DNA of 64,000 nucleotides from Stenotrophomonas sp. VV52 (GTDB lineage Bacteria; Pseudomonadota; Gammaproteobacteria; Xanthomonadales; Xanthomonadaceae): assembly GCF_002893095.1 (NCBI RefSeq), contig NZ_PKQQ01000002.1, positions 62,001 to 126,000 on the forward strand, written 5' to 3'. Made by a program: the position numbers and the translations under genes. Under the pieces are notes generated by a model. The model worked only from the letters and a program-made list of their open reading frames with translations. It did no database searches and was not told the DNA's origin. Positions 8,891 through 19,874 of this stretch are shown here, piece after piece (positions within the stretch are counted from its first letter, which is position 1; each line of letters opens with the position of its first letter).

Positions 8891-11692
8891 TCACCGTTCC
8901 TCCACCACCCCCAACACCGCCCGCACCCGCGTCGCCAGCGTCTCCACGCTGAAGGGCTTGCCGATCACCTGCACCCCCGGTTCGATCACCCCGTCGCGTT
9001 CCAGCGCATTGCGGCTGTAGCCGGTGGTGAACAGCACTTTCAGATCGGGTCGACGACGCAGCGCCTCATCGGCCAGCTCGCGGCCGTTGACCTCGGGCAT
9101 CACCACGTCGGTGAACAGCAGCGCGATGTCGGGGTGGCCGTCCAGCAGCGCCAGGGCGGGTGCCGCGCCTTCGGCCGACAGCACGTCGTAGCCCAACGCG
9201 GTGAGGGCATCCACCGAGAACTGGCGCACGGCCGGTTCGTCCTCCACCACCAGCACAAGCTCGCGCCCTTCATCGGGCAGTGCCGACTCGACCGCCACCG
9301 GGGCATCCACCACGGCCGCATCGGCAACCAGGCGCGGCAGGTACAGTTTTACGGTTGTGCCTTCGCCAATGGCCGAGCAAAGCTTCACGTGTCCAGCGGA
9401 CTGCTTTACGAAGCCGTACACCTGCGACAGTCCCAGCCCCGTACCCTGGCCGACCTGTTTGGTGGTGAAGAAGGGATCGAACGCCTTGGCGATGACGTCC
9501 TGCGACATGCCGACGCCATCATCCGCCACGGTGACGAGGATGTAATCGCCGCGCGGGATGCCCGGGTGGAGGTCGGTACTGGCGACGTCAACCGGGCAGT
9601 TGGACGTCTGCACTGCCAGATGGCCACCGGAGGGCATCGCATCGCGGGCGTTGACCACCAGGTTGAGAATCACGCTTTCCAGCTGGTTGGCATCGGCGAA
9701 CGTCAGCCACAGGTCGGAGGCCAGCGAGGTTTCCAGTCGGATGTTGCTGCCAAGCGAATGCACGAACAGGTCGGACATGCCCGCGACGAGCCCGTTGGCA
9801 TCCACCGGCACCGGCTGAAGCGGCTGCTGCCGGGAGAACGCGAGCAGCCGTTGGGTCAGCTGGGCGGCACGGTTGGCGCCGTCGATGGCCATGTCGATGT
9901 AGCGGGTGACCAGCGGATCGCTTTCGCCCAGGCGCATGGCGAGCAGGTCGAGCGGGCCGATCACGGCTGCCAGCATGTTGTTGAAGTCGTGCGCGATGCC
10001 GCCGGTCAGCTGGCCCACCGCTTCCATTTTCTGGCTCTGGCGCAGTGCATCTTCCACCCGGGTGCGTTCGGCCACTTCTTCGGCTACGCGGCTTTCCAGG
10101 TGCTCGTTCAATTCCTGCAGGCGGGCTTCAGCCTGCTTGCGGGCCGTGACCTCGATCGCGACCCCGACCACGCGCACGCAGCGGTCATCTTCGAAATGGC
10201 CCCGCCCGGTGGCTGCAACCCAACGCACCACGCCGTCTTCCTTGCCGATGGTGCGGTACTCGACGTCGTACACCGCACGCAGCGCAGGGTCGGCGGCGGC
10301 AGCGAACGCAGCGCTGGTGGCCTCGCGGTCCAGTGGATGCAGCCCGTTGTAGAAATCTTCCATCGCAACCTCGACCCCAGCCGAGATACCGAACATGGCC
10401 TTGGTGCGCGGTGGCCAGATCAGCACGTTGTGTACCAGGTCCACGTCCCAGAACCCCATGTCGCCCGCATCGGTGGCGAAGCGCAGGCGCTCTTCGCTTT
10501 CGGCCAGTGCAGCCTCGGCGGTCCTGCGTGCGGTCAGGTCGAGCATCGCACCGATCATGCGCAGCGGCTCGCCGCGTGGGCCCCGCAGCACCGTGCCACG
10601 GTCCAGCACGGAGGCGTAGCTGCCGTCGGCACGGCGGAAACGGTACTCCCCGTACCAGGCGCTGCCATCGCCGTCGATCACCTGATGGATATCGGCATCG
10701 ATCCGGGCACGGTCATCCGGGTGGATGTGGTCCAGCCACCATTGCGCATCGGTTTCCATCAGGACGTGGCCGAACAGCGCCCCCAACGCTTCGTTCCAGA
10801 CCACCTGGCCATCGGCCATGCGCCAGTCCCAGATCGCATCGTTGGTGGCGCGCGCGGCCAATCGGTAGCGTTCCTCGATCTCGTGATGGCGGGCTTCCGC
10901 GGCCTTGCGTTCGGTGATGTCCAGCGAAGTCCCGATCAGGCCCACCACGTTCCCGTCGGCATCGCGCAGTGGGGCTTTGGTTGACAGCCAGTGCGCTCGC
11001 CTGCCATCGGGGAAGCTCACCGTCTCCTCCAGCTGCTCGGACCGGCCGCTGGACATGATGCGTTCGTCGGCGGCCATCACCGCAGCGGCCTGGGCCGGAT
11101 CATTCAGCAGTTCGGCGTCGGTGCGCCCGACATATTTTTCCGGCGGCACACCGATCAGTTCAGTCGTGCCGTGGTTGCCGATCAGGAGACGGCCCTGGCG
11201 GTCCTTGGCATACACCACGCCCGGTGCGGCTTCGACGAATGAGCGCAGCAGTGTCTGGGCCTGGTCGCGTTCGGTCTCGATCTGGCGACGCTCGTCGATG
11301 TCGATCAACACGCCCTGGAACCCCAGTGGGCGCCCGTCCGGTGCCAGGTCGACGCGGCCGATCGCTTCCAGCCAGCGGTACTGACCTTCGGTATTGCGGG
11401 CGCGGTACTGGTGCGAATAGCGCCCGCCGCGTGCCATGGCGTCGTTGATCGCTTCCACCAGCCCGTCATGGTCTTCCGGGTGCACCGAACGCAGGATCTG
11501 CTGCAGCGGCAGTTCGTGCTGGGTGGCGCCCGCTTCCAGGCCGAAGGCCTGCACAAGACCGTCGTCCACCGTGACCTGGTCGTTGGTCACGTCCCAGAAC
11601 CAGGTGCCTACGATGGCGCCTGCCGCCATCGCCATTTTCACGCGCTCGGTGTCGCGCCGGCTGTGCTTGTCGGGTGGGTCCGTCAGGTTCAA
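8891..11692 (-). CDS. Hybrid sensor histidine kinase with four PAS domains and a receiver
   Basis: A 933-residue soluble kinase without membrane segments. Four PAS modules follow one another (about residues 20-135, 148-262, 272-390, 400-520), each ending in a typical PAC motif such as DITERKAAE. Then come a histidine phosphoacceptor domain (GGIAHDFNN, His about 568), an ATPase domain (N box [11 protein letters not shown] box GQGTGLGLS) and a C-terminal receiver (VVEDE, phospho-Asp about 862). Such kinases sense light, redox state or small ligands in the cytoplasm. The start at TTG 11692 is uncertain; ATG 11635 would remove 19 residues. No cognate output regulator is adjacent. Confidence 0.88.
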   Translation of the reverse strand: MNLTDPPDKHSRRDTERVKMAMAAGAIVGTWFWDVTNDQVTVDDGLVQAFGLEAGATQHELPLQQILRSVHPEDHDGLVEAINDAMARGGRYSHQYRARNTEGQYRWLEAIGRVDLAPDGRPLGFQGVLIDIDERRQIETERDQAQTLLRSFVEAAPGVVYAKDRQGRLLIGNHGTTELIGVPPEKYVGRTDAELLNDPAQAAAVMAADERIMSSGRSEQLEETVSFPDGRRAHWLSTKAPLRDADGNVVGLIGTSLDITERKAAEARHHEIEERYRLAARATNDAIWDWRMADGQVVWNEALGALFGHVLMETDAQWWLDHIHPDDRARIDADIHQVIDGDGSAWYGEYRFRRADGSYASVLDRGTVLRGPRGEPLRMIGAMLDLTARRTAEAALAESEERLRFATDAGDMGFWDVDLVHNVLIWPPRTKAMFGISAGVEVAMEDFYNGLHPLDREATSAAFAAAADPALRAVYDVEYRTIGKEDGVVRWVAATGRGHFEDDRCVRVVGVAIEVTARKQAEARLQELNEHLESRVAEEVAERTRVEDALRQSQKMEAVGQLTGGIAHDFNNMLAAVIGPLDLLAMRLGESDPLVTRYIDMAIDGANRAAQLTQRLLAFSRQQPLQPVPVDANGLVAGMSDLFVHSLGSNIRLETSLASDLWLTFADANQLESVILNLVVNARDAMPSGGHLAVQTSNCPVDVASTDLHPGIPRGDYILVTVADDGVGMSQDVIAKAFDPFFTTKQVGQGTGLGLSQVYGFVKQSAGHVKLCSAIGEGTTVKLYLPRLVADAAVVDAPVAVESALPDEGRELVLVVEDEPAVRQFSVDALTALGYDVLSAEGAAPALALLDGHPDIALLFTDVVMPEVNGRELADEALRRRPDLKVLFTTGYSRNALERDGVIEPGVQVIGKPFSVETLATRVRAVLGVVEER

Positions 11693-11796
11693 GGCGGTCT
11701 CGCGGGCGAAGGGCGGGCAGGACCCGCTAGATTATCCGAAGGTGCCTGACGGCCATGAACACGCCTTGACGGGACGCGGCCAGGCAGCTGAATGCT

Positions 11797-12747
11797 TCAT
11801 CCCGGATCGCCCAGTGCTGCACGCCGGGCACGGAACACTTCGGGTGTCTGCGGCTTCACGAACAGCGCCACCAGCTCCGGGTACTCCGCCTTCACCGCCT
11901 GCTCGATCCGGGTAATGCAGGCCTCGATCTGCGGGGTGGTGCGGTCGTCCTCGAACTCCGCGCTGAGCATGGCCACCACCTGCTCCGGTCCCATCTGCAT
12001 GGTGGTCACGCCGTTGGCGTTGCGCAGGTCGGGGTCCGTATTGGCCACCGCCAGGATGCGCCGGGCGACACTGGGGTGGGCGGGTTCGCCGACCAGCAGC
12101 CCCTTGGTCTCGCGCGCCAACAGGAACGCGGTGACCGCCAGCACGCCGGCAATGCACAGCGAGGCCACGCCATCCAACTCGGGCATGTCGAACCATTGTG
12201 CCGCTGCCAGGCCGGCTGCGGCGAAGGCCAGGCCGAGCAGGGCGGCGCTGTCTTCCAGCAACACGGTGAAGGTGGCGGGATCCTTGCTGCGCCGGAACGC
12301 CTCGAAGTAGCCCATGGTGCCCTTGGTGGCGCGGAATTCGCGCAATGCCACCCACCATGAAACGCCCTCGAACACGAAGGCGATGCCCAGCACCGTGTAG
12401 CTCAGTGCGTGGTTGGTGGCCGGCTCGGGGTTGCGGATATGCAGCACGCCCTCATACGCAGATACGCCAGCGCCGGCCGCGAACACCAGCAACGCGACGA
12501 TGAAGCTCCAGAAATACAGTTCGCGCCCGTAACCAAACGGGTGCACGGTGTCCGGTTTCTTGTCGGCCCGGTGCAGCCCGTACAGGAGCAGCACTTCATT
12601 GAGCGTGTCCACCAGCGAATGGACGCCTTCGCTGAGCATCGCCGAGCTGCCGGAGATGCCGGCCGCAGTGAACTTGGCGATGGCGATGCACAGGTTGCCG
12701 ACCAGGGCGGCGTATACAACCAGGCGCGAACCGGATGGCTTGGCCAT
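11797..12747 (-). CDS. Cation diffusion facilitator family transporter
   Basis: A 316-residue inner-membrane protein that exports divalent metal ions by proton antiport. Family signs are SAMLSEGVHSLVDTLNEVLL in the second helix and HPFGYGRELYFWSF, followed by five more hydrophobic segments and a cytoplasmic C-terminal domain. It starts five bases after the stop of the small zinc-ribbon gene, so the two form an operon that runs away from frmRAB. The metal (zinc, iron, manganese, cobalt) cannot be assigned. A stretch of 104 bp without features separates it from the hybrid kinase. Confidence 0.88.
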   Translation of the reverse strand: MAKPSGSRLVVYAALVGNLCIAIAKFTAAGISGSSAMLSEGVHSLVDTLNEVLLLYGLHRADKKPDTVHPFGYGRELYFWSFIVALLVFAAGAGVSAYEGVLHIRNPEPATNHALSYTVLGIAFVFEGVSWWVALREFRATKGTMGYFEAFRRSKDPATFTVLLEDSAALLGLAFAAAGLAAAQWFDMPELDGVASLCIAGVLAVTAFLLARETKGLLVGEPAHPSVARRILAVANTDPDLRNANGVTTMQMGPEQVVAMLSAEFEDDRTTPQIEACITRIEQAVKAEYPELVALFVKPQTPEVFRARRAALGDPG

Positions 12748-12752
12748 GTGAC

Positions 12753-13049
12753 TCAGGAGCGGAGCGTTACCACCGGGGTACGACTGTGCATCCGGGCGAG
12801 CTCGGCGCGCGGTGCAGCGGGCAGGGCACTGGCGTCCAGCCGCGCGTGGCTGATCGCCTGGTGCGAGCCGCAGCTCTCACAGCGGAACAGGGCTCCGCCG
12901 GGCAGGTGGATCAGCTGGCTGCCGCCACAGGAGGAGGTGGTGCCGCATTGTCCGCAGCCCACGGTGAGGGCCAGGATGCGTTCGACGGCGCCGGCGGCGG
13001 TGTAGTTCGCCTCGAAGGCGCGGACAACGAAGGTAGGGGCGTCGGGCAT
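12753..13049 (-). CDS. Small zinc-ribbon-like protein, function unknown
   Basis: A 98-residue protein with five cysteines in two clusters: VGCGQCG with a further SSCGG, and FRCESCGSH. This spacing suggests one or two structural zinc sites. The ATG at 13049 is preferred to one 39 bp upstream in a proline-rich stretch. It is the first gene of a two-gene operon with a cation-efflux transporter and is divergent from frmR, sharing a 121-bp promoter region that contains an FrmR-type operator. I do not recognise a named family. Confidence 0.65.
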   Translation of the reverse strand: MPDAPTFVVRAFEANYTAAGAVERILALTVGCGQCGTTSSCGGSQLIHLPGGALFRCESCGSHQAISHARLDASALPAAPRAELARMHSRTPVVTLRS

Positions 13050-13133
13050 CGTCGGTCCGCGAGGTGGTGGGGTGGAACGAGCATCCACGGTCCGCCGTGA
13101 CGGCCTCGTGCAGCGCCGGTGGGTGGGATGTGT

Positions 13134-13150
13134 ATACTATCCCCCAGTAT
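13134..13150. promoter_or_regulatory. FrmR/CsoR-type operator
   Basis: ATACT-ATCCCCC-AGTAT: inverted arms around a C-tract, the operator form known for the CsoR/RcnR/FrmR family. It lies 20 bp before the GTG of frmR and 84 bp from the divergent zinc-ribbon gene, so it could control both directions. Confidence 0.75.
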
Positions 13151-13170
13151 AGTTCTCTGGTCGCGCTGCC

Positions 13171-14587
<1,417 letters not shown>

Positions 14588-14604
14588 TCCCGGCGGAGCC
14601 TTCC

Positions 14605-15435
14605 ATGGAACGCATTGAACACCGCGCCGCCTTCGGCGGCTGGCAGGACGTGTACCAGCACCGCTCGGCGGTGCTGGGCTGCGAGATGAAGGTGGCGGTA
14701 TACCTGCCGCCGCAGGCCACCACGCAGAAACTGCCGGTGCTGTACTGGCTGAGCGGGCTGACCTGCACCGAGCAGAACTTCATCACCAAGGCCGGTGCGC
14801 AGCGCTATGCCGCCGAGCACGGGGTGATCCTGGTCGCGCCGGATACCAGCCCGCGCGGTGACGATGTGGCCGACGCGGAAGGCTACGACCTGGGCAAGGG
14901 GGCGGGGTTCTACCTCAATGCCACCGAGCAGCCGTGGGCGGCGCACTACCGCATGTACGACTACATCGTGGAGGAGCTGCCCGCGCTGATCGAAGCGCAC
15001 CTGCCGGCGACCGATGCACGCAGCATCAGCGGGCACTCGATGGGCGGGCATGGCGCGCTGGTGATCGCGCTGCGCAACCCGGGGCGCTACAGCAGCGTCT
15101 CGGCGTTCTCGCCGATCGTGGCCCCGACCCGGGTGCCGTGGGGGCAGAAGGCGTTCTCGGCGTACCTGGGCGAAGATCGCGCCGGCTGGGCGCAGTGGGA
15201 TGCGAGTGAGCTGGTGGCCAAGGCGGCGGAGAAATTGCCGCTGCTGGTCGACCAGGGGGCCGGCGATGAGTTCCTGGACAGCCAGCTGCAGCCGCAGTGG
15301 CTTCAGGCGGCGTGTACGGCGGTGGGGCATCCTCTGCAGCTGCGACTGCAGCCTGGGTATGACCACAGTTATTACTTCATCAGCAGCTTCATTGGTGAAC
15401 ACATCGCGTATCACGCCAAGGCGTTGCACGGTTGA
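14605..15435 (+). CDS. frmB: S-formylglutathione hydrolase
   Basis: A 276-residue alpha/beta-hydrolase that releases formate and glutathione, completing formaldehyde removal. The nucleophile elbow GHSMGGHG, the oxyanion region WLSGLTCTEQNF, and the C-terminal GYDHSYYF with the catalytic histidine are all present; the aspartate is expected in the DQGAGDEFL segment. It starts 17 bp after frmA. A convergent REP pair follows the stop. Confidence 0.96.
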   Translation: MERIEHRAAFGGWQDVYQHRSAVLGCEMKVAVYLPPQATTQKLPVLYWLSGLTCTEQNFITKAGAQRYAAEHGVILVAPDTSPRGDDVADAEGYDLGKGAGFYLNATEQPWAAHYRMYDYIVEELPALIEAHLPATDARSISGHSMGGHGALVIALRNPGRYSSVSAFSPIVAPTRVPWGQKAFSAYLGEDRAGWAQWDASELVAKAAEKLPLLVDQGAGDEFLDSQLQPQWLQAACTAVGHPLQLRLQPGYDHSYYFISSFIGEHIAYHAKALHG

Positions 15436-15452
15436 TTCTGTCGGCCTGTACG

Positions 15453-15510
15453 TGACACGCATGGCGTGTCACTACGTCGCCCATCGCGTAGCGACACGCC
15501 ATGCGTGTCC
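15453..15510. repeat. Inverted pair of GTAG-type REPs (GACACGCCATGCGTGTC subfamily)
   Basis: One unit on the minus strand (15453-15475) and one on the plus strand (15488-15510), tail to tail in the gap between the convergent frmB and RIO-kinase genes. The subfamily is the one surrounding the RAYT gene at 60.5 kb. Confidence 0.85.
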
Positions 15511-15539
15511 CACGCAGCCCAACCGACGCCGGTGGACAA

Positions 15540-16400
15540 TCAATCGTCCATTTCTTCCGCGGCTTCCCGACCTTGCTGGCGGATCAACGCTTCCTCGCGC
15601 GCGTCATTGATCGCATGGCGCACGCTGTCCAGGTCGATGGTCGATTCGTCATGCACGAAGGTGCCGGTCAGTTCGCTGTCCGGCCGCAGGTCGCCGGCCT
15701 CGAACAGCGCCCACATTTCCTCGCCATACCAGGTGTCCAGCAGCTCCGGCGCCGACCGGCCCAGATAGGCGGTCAGGTTGTTCACATCGCGCAGCAGCAT
15801 GCTGCGCGCGGCGTTGTTGCCACCGGCGCTGACCACCTGCGGGAAATCGATCACCACCGGGCCGTCCGGGCCCACCAGCACGTTGTACGGCGACAGGTCG
15901 CCGTGGATCAGGCCGCAGCACAGCATCAGCACCACCTGCCGCACCAGGATCTGGTGGAACTCACGGGCCTGGTCCGGGTCCAGCTCCACTTCGCCCAAGC
16001 GCGCGGCGGAGAACCCTTCGGCATCGGTCACCAGCTCCATCACCAGTACGCCGTGGAAATAGCCGTACGGCACCGGCACGCGCACCCCGGCGTCGCGCAG
16101 CTGGTACAGCGCGTCCACTTCGGTGTTCTTCCACGCTGTTTCCTGCTGCTTGCGGCCGTACTTGCTGGCCTTGCCCACGGCGCGCGCCTCGCGGCTGCCG
16201 CGCACCTTGCGGCCTTCCTGGTACTGCGTGCGCTGCTGGAAGCTGCGCTGCGCCATGTCCTTGTAGACCTTCGCGCAGCGCACATCGTCGCCGCTGCGCA
16301 CCACGTACACGGCTGCTTCCTTGCCGCTCTTCAGCGGCCGCAGCACCTCGTCGATGACGCCGTCTTCGATCAGCGCCTGCAGGCTTTCGGGGGTCTTCAC
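15540..16400 (-). CDS. RIO1-like atypical serine/threonine protein kinase (PA4780 family)
   Basis: A 286-residue kinase. The nucleotide loop region LKSGKEAAVYVV, the catalytic loop HGDLSPYNVLV and the metal-binding VIDFPQ match RIO kinases. The bacterial PA4780 family normally begins with (M/V)KTP, so I chose the GTG at 16400; a GTG at 16466 would add 22 residues. Biological substrates are unknown. The gene is convergent with frmB across a REP pair. Confidence 0.85.
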   Translation of the reverse strand: MKTPESLQALIEDGVIDEVLRPLKSGKEAAVYVVRSGDDVRCAKVYKDMAQRSFQQRTQYQEGRKVRGSREARAVGKASKYGRKQQETAWKNTEVDALYQLRDAGVRVPVPYGYFHGVLVMELVTDAEGFSAARLGEVELDPDQAREFHQILVRQVVLMLCCGLIHGDLSPYNVLVGPDGPVVIDFPQVVSAGGNNAARSMLLRDVNNLTAYLGRSAPELLDTWYGEEMWALFEAGDLRPDSELTGTFVHDESTIDLDSVRHAINDAREEALIRQQGREAAEEMDD

Positions 16401-16530
16401 GTAGTCTCGGTCAGGGGGCGGCGCCAGGACGCCGGCCAGCAAGGAAAGGGGCGGCGATTCTCGCACCTTCGCGGCGGCCGGGCCAATCGCCGGGGCCCGG
16501 CCGGTTCAGCCAGGGCCCATGGGCGCGGGT

Positions 16531-17319
16531 TCAGGGCAGGGCCTGGGTGCCGCGCAGGACCGGGTAGGGGTTGAGCGACTCGCCCTTCCACCACTGCTTT
16601 TCCGGACCCAGGCGGTGGATCTCGAAGTGCAGGTGCGGGGCGTCGGGGCTGGCGTTGCCGGTGTGGCCGACGTAGCCGATCACCTCGCCGCGCTTGATCG
16701 TTTTCTTCTCGGCCAACCCGTCGGCGTAGCGCTGCAGATGGGCGTAGTAGTAGCAGTACTTGCCGCTGGGCTCGAACTGGTAGACGGTCAGGCCGCCGCG
16801 CTCGCTGTCGAACAGTTTTTCCACCGTGCCGTCGGCCACCGCCAGCACCGGGGTGCCCTCGGCAGCGAGGATATCGATGGCGTCATGCACCCGGCCCTCG
16901 CTGCGCGCGTCGGTGAAGGTGTCCTGCAGCTGTGCGGCGGTGATGCCCTGCACGGGAAGCAGCAGCGCCGACGGCGCTACGGCGTTGGCGGGGGCTGCGG
17001 CCACAGCGGCGGTCCCGGGCGCGGGTGTGGTCCCGGCCCCGGTAGAGCCAGGCCCTGCCTGGCTGCCTTTCGGCGCATCAGGGGTCACCGCCAGCCGGGC
17101 AGGGCCCGGCTCTACCGGGTGGGGGTCCGGGGCTACGGCCAGCCGGGCAGAGCCCGGCTCTACCGGCGGGGTGGGTTCCGACGCCACGGGCACCCCCGAG
17201 GTAGCGCCGGGCTCTGCCCGGCCGCCTGCAACCTCGGACGGCGTACCGGTGTCCGAAGCCAGCAACCACCACCCGGCCACCCCGATCACCACGCCCAGCG
17301 CCAGCAGTCGCGTCAGCAT
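16531..17319 (-). CDS. M23-family metallopeptidase with a REP-derived linker
   Basis: A 262-residue protein anchored by one N-terminal membrane helix, with a C-terminal M23 peptidase domain (about residues 125-255) that cuts peptidoglycan cross-links or acts as a regulator of them. Zinc ligands are visible as the H and D of GRVHDAID and as HLHFE; GHTGNASPDAPHLHFE is typical. Residues 32-94, between helix and catalytic domain, are encoded by four GTAG-type REP elements in both orientations, giving repeats such as VEPGSARLA and VEPGPARLA. The start is six bases after the upstream L,D-transpeptidase gene, whose last codons hold the AGGAG ribosome-binding site. Confidence 0.9.
   Translation of the reverse strand: MLTRLLALGVVIGVAGWWLLASDTGTPSEVAGGRAEPGATSGVPVASEPTPPVEPGSARLAVAPDPHPVEPGPARLAVTPDAPKGSQAGPGSTGAGTTPAPGTAAVAAAPANAVAPSALLLPVQGITAAQLQDTFTDARSEGRVHDAIDILAAEGTPVLAVADGTVEKLFDSERGGLTVYQFEPSGKYCYYYAHLQRYADGLAEKKTIKRGEVIGYVGHTGNASPDAPHLHFEIHRLGPEKQWWKGESLNPYPVLRGTQALP
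17042..17225. repeat. Four GTAG-type REP elements inside the M23 peptidase gene
   Basis: Units at 17042-17065 (+), 17093-17115 (-), 17141-17163 (-) and 17201-17225 (+), each with the GCCGGGC-type palindrome next to GTAG/CTAC. All are translated in frame without a stop codon. Confidence 0.85.
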
Positions 17320-17325
17320 TGTCGT

Positions 17326-18291
17326 TTACTCCTGCATGATGACGGGCACCGACGCGTCCACCGCGTCGGCGACCCGAAGGGCATCCCAGTTGGTCATGCG
17401 CACGCAGCCGTGCGATTCAGTCTTGCCCACGTGGCCCGGCTCCGGCGTACCGTGCAGGCCGTAATGCGGTTTGGAAATATCAATCCACACCGGACCCACG
17501 GGATTGTTCGGACCCGGCGGAATCGTCGCCTTTTTATCGCCCTTCTTCGCATCCCAGAACAGCTTCGGGTTGTAGTGGAACGGCGGATCGCGCGAGATGC
17601 CCAGGATCTTCCACTCGCCGATCGGCAGCGGATCGTGCTGGCTGCCCGAAGACACCGGCACCTGTGCGTACACCTTGCCCGCCGCGTCGTACAGGCGCAG
17701 CGTCGAATCGGACTTGTCGATCACCAGCTTGGCCGCCTTCGGCAACGCCGTCGGCGCAATGTTCGGCACCTGGATCTGGCTGCCGGCCTTGCCCAGGTCC
17801 ACGCCCGGGTTGAGGGTCTGCAGCAGCTTGGGATCGGCATGGAACCGCTCGCCCAGCGACTCGGCGACCGAGGCATAGCCCAGCGCTGTCATCTTCGCCT
17901 GGTCGGCAGGCTTCTTCGGCACCGGCAGGAACGGCCCGGCCACGTCTTCCGCAGTCAGCGTGTAGGTCGCGAGCGGCCCCGCAGCGTCGGGCTGCAATGC
18001 CTGCCAGGTGGCATCGTCCAGCTCACCGCTGACCTTCAGCCCTTTCGCGGCCTGGAATCCCGCCACCGCGCGCTTCTGGTTCGAGCCCAGCACGCCATCG
18101 ATCTGCCCGGGCGAGAACTGCGCGCGATCCAGCAGCACCTGCGCGTGCAGGTCCGAACGTGGGCCGGTAGCGAGCGTGGCCTCCTCTGCAATGGGCGCAG
18201 GAAGCGCGGCAGGGGCCTGCGCCATCACCGGCGAAGCGGCAGCGAGGGCCAGGGCAAGCAGGGAAACGGAAGCAGGCAGTCGCAGCAGCAT
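17326..18291 (-). CDS. L,D-transpeptidase (YkuD) with peptidoglycan-binding domain
   Basis: A 321-residue exported enzyme. A signal peptide (ALALAAASPVMAQ) is followed by a peptidoglycan-binding helix bundle (about residues 45-100), a linker, and a YkuD domain (about 190-321) with the active-site motif HG(x)n SHGCVRM; the cysteine is the nucleophile. It makes 3-3 cross-links or attaches proteins to the wall. The ATG at 18291 is the only start that puts the signal peptide first. It forms an operon with the M23 peptidase downstream (six-base gap), so synthesis and cleavage of cross-links may be coordinated. Confidence 0.92.
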   Translation of the reverse strand: MLLRLPASVSLLALALAAASPVMAQAPAALPAPIAEEATLATGPRSDLHAQVLLDRAQFSPGQIDGVLGSNQKRAVAGFQAAKGLKVSGELDDATWQALQPDAAGPLATYTLTAEDVAGPFLPVPKKPADQAKMTALGYASVAESLGERFHADPKLLQTLNPGVDLGKAGSQIQVPNIAPTALPKAAKLVIDKSDSTLRLYDAAGKVYAQVPVSSGSQHDPLPIGEWKILGISRDPPFHYNPKLFWDAKKGDKKATIPPGPNNPVGPVWIDISKPHYGLHGTPEPGHVGKTESHGCVRMTNWDALRVADAVDASVPVIMQE

Positions 18292-18389
18292 CGGGTCATC
18301 CGGAATGGGTTCGTCCTCACCATGCCGGAGCGCGCTGCGCAGAATCCGTGAAATGCCTGACGGCCGGCTGACCGTCAGGCGGTGACGCC

Positions 18390-18734
18390 TCAACGCACGT
18401 CGCGCATTTCCCAATGATGGCCGGCGAGCAGGCGCAGGCGCTGCTTGAACACGTCGCTGTCGATCTTCGTCTTGACGGTCAGGTTGACGCGCAGGTCCTT
18501 CTGCTCACCGGTGACGGTGGCATCGGGGTCGGTGGCGCCCCACTGCAGCTCCACCGCATCCGGGTCGGGCTGCTTCGCACGCCAGCGCTCGAACAGCGCA
18601 GTGGAGCGCAGGGCCTCCTGCAGCTCCTCGGCGAATCCGGCGGCGCCCTGGGAGTGGAACGAAAGGTCGGTGTCGCTGCCGCGCGCCTTGGCGGGGTCCG
18701 GCAGGCTGATGCTGTACTGCACTACTGACGACAT
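18390..18734 (-). CDS. Conserved hypothetical protein
   Basis: A 114-residue soluble protein rich in charged residues (MSSVVQYSISLPDP to HHWEMRDVR), with no signal peptide or membrane segment. AAGGAG precedes the ATG at a good distance, and codon use matches its neighbours, so it is a real gene. It lies 98 bp upstream of the L,D-transpeptidase on the same strand. I do not recognise a family. Confidence 0.6.
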   Translation of the reverse strand: MSSVVQYSISLPDPAKARGSDTDLSFHSQGAAGFAEELQEALRSTALFERWRAKQPDPDAVELQWGATDPDATVTGEQKDLRVNLTVKTKIDSDVFKQRLRLLAGHHWEMRDVR

Positions 18735-18801
18735 GATGGTCTCCTTGAGTCGCGCAAGACTGCCAGAACCGAGGTGGAATCGATGTGCAGGGCAGGGCGG
18801 A

Positions 18802-19746
18802 TCAAGCCGTAAACGTATGCGGCTCGTCGGCAAACCCGACCGTCACCGCGCCCTTGCCCACGTTGACCATGCCGGTCAGGCTCATCACCGTCTCGTACAG
18901 CTCCACCCCGTGCGCCTTGCAGGTCTCGCGCAGGCCGGCGTAGCCCGGCAGCGTCTGCAGGTCGGCCAGTTCACCGCCATAGCTGACGCAGACGGTCGGC
19001 GAGAGCAGCCCGGCCCGGACCCGCTGGCCGACGAACTCGAACAGCTTCTGCACCGCGTTGTCGAAGCCCTTGATCTTGGCCACCGGCCCGGTTTCGCCAC
19101 GGAAGCCGTGCAGCACCGGCTTGATGTCCAGCGCGCTACCCAGTGCGGCGCTGATCAGGCCCACGCTGCGGTCGCCCTTGTGGCGGGCGCGGGCGCGCAG
19201 GTAGTACAGGTCGCGGGTGACCATGTAGCCGTGCACGTTCTGCGACAGCTGCTCCAGCCGCTCGCGGATCTGCTGCACGCCGGCACCGCTGTCGCGCAGG
19301 CGCACCGCTTCCACCGCGGTGATGCCCTGGGCGGCGAACAGGTTCTGGGTGTCCAGCACGCGCAGCGCGAACGGCGAGTTGTAACCGGCCGCCTGGCGCA
19401 CCGGCTTGTAGTCGTTGAGGATCGCGAAGCTGGCCTGCATCGCGTTGTCATAGATCGGGCTGCGGGTCTTGGTGATCGTCATGCAGAACACATGGTCGTA
19501 ATCGATCACCAGCTTGCCCAGGAACAGGTCGCGGATCTGCGCGACGCTGAAGGGAATGGTTTCGGCCTCGGCGCCGTTCTCGGCAACGTGGGCATGCAGG
19601 AAACTCAAGGTCGCCTGCTCGTCGCGGTGGTCGGCCAGCACGGCCTCGCCGATCCGGACGGTAATGCGCAGCACCACGATGTTGTGTTGCTGGATGAAGT
19701 CCTGCGGTAGATCACAGGCAGAGTCGACCACGATTCCGATGCGCAT
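18802..19746 (-). CDS. DegV-family fatty-acid-binding protein
   Basis: A 314-residue protein of the DegV (EDD fold) family. RIGIVVDSACDLP at the start and the TITKTRSPIYDNAM segment are typical. Family members bind a fatty acyl chain; in Firmicutes they work with a fatty acid kinase, but no kinase gene is visible here. Its ATG is at 19746. The role in proteobacteria is not established. Confidence 0.82.
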   Translation of the reverse strand: MRIGIVVDSACDLPQDFIQQHNIVVLRITVRIGEAVLADHRDEQATLSFLHAHVAENGAEAETIPFSVAQIRDLFLGKLVIDYDHVFCMTITKTRSPIYDNAMQASFAILNDYKPVRQAAGYNSPFALRVLDTQNLFAAQGITAVEAVRLRDSGAGVQQIRERLEQLSQNVHGYMVTRDLYYLRARARHKGDRSVGLISAALGSALDIKPVLHGFRGETGPVAKIKGFDNAVQKLFEFVGQRVRAGLLSPTVCVSYGGELADLQTLPGYAGLRETCKAHGVELYETVMSLTGMVNVGKGAVTVGFADEPHTFTA

Positions 19747-19837
19747 CCTGTTTGCCCCCTCCAGGCAGGGTGTCCGTTCGAAAATGTGAAAGCTATCTCA
19801 AAACGCGTCCGCTTACCTGACCGCGCGGGTCAGCTTC

Positions 19838-19866
19838 GGCGATGCCGGATTCTGCCCGGCATCGCC
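19838..19866 (-). terminator. Strong stem-loop after the amidohydrolase pair
   Basis: GGCGATGCCGG and CCGGCATCGCC form an 11-bp perfect stem with a seven-base loop, starting about ten bases beyond the stop codon at 19875. There is no T-run, so it may stabilise the 3' end rather than terminate. Confidence 0.4.
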
Positions 19867-19874
19867 ACCCCACC

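Noticed and set aside
9134-10984. 616-residue plus-strand frame inside the hybrid kinase
   Set aside because: Opposite strand of a clear kinase gene; no domain and no start signal.
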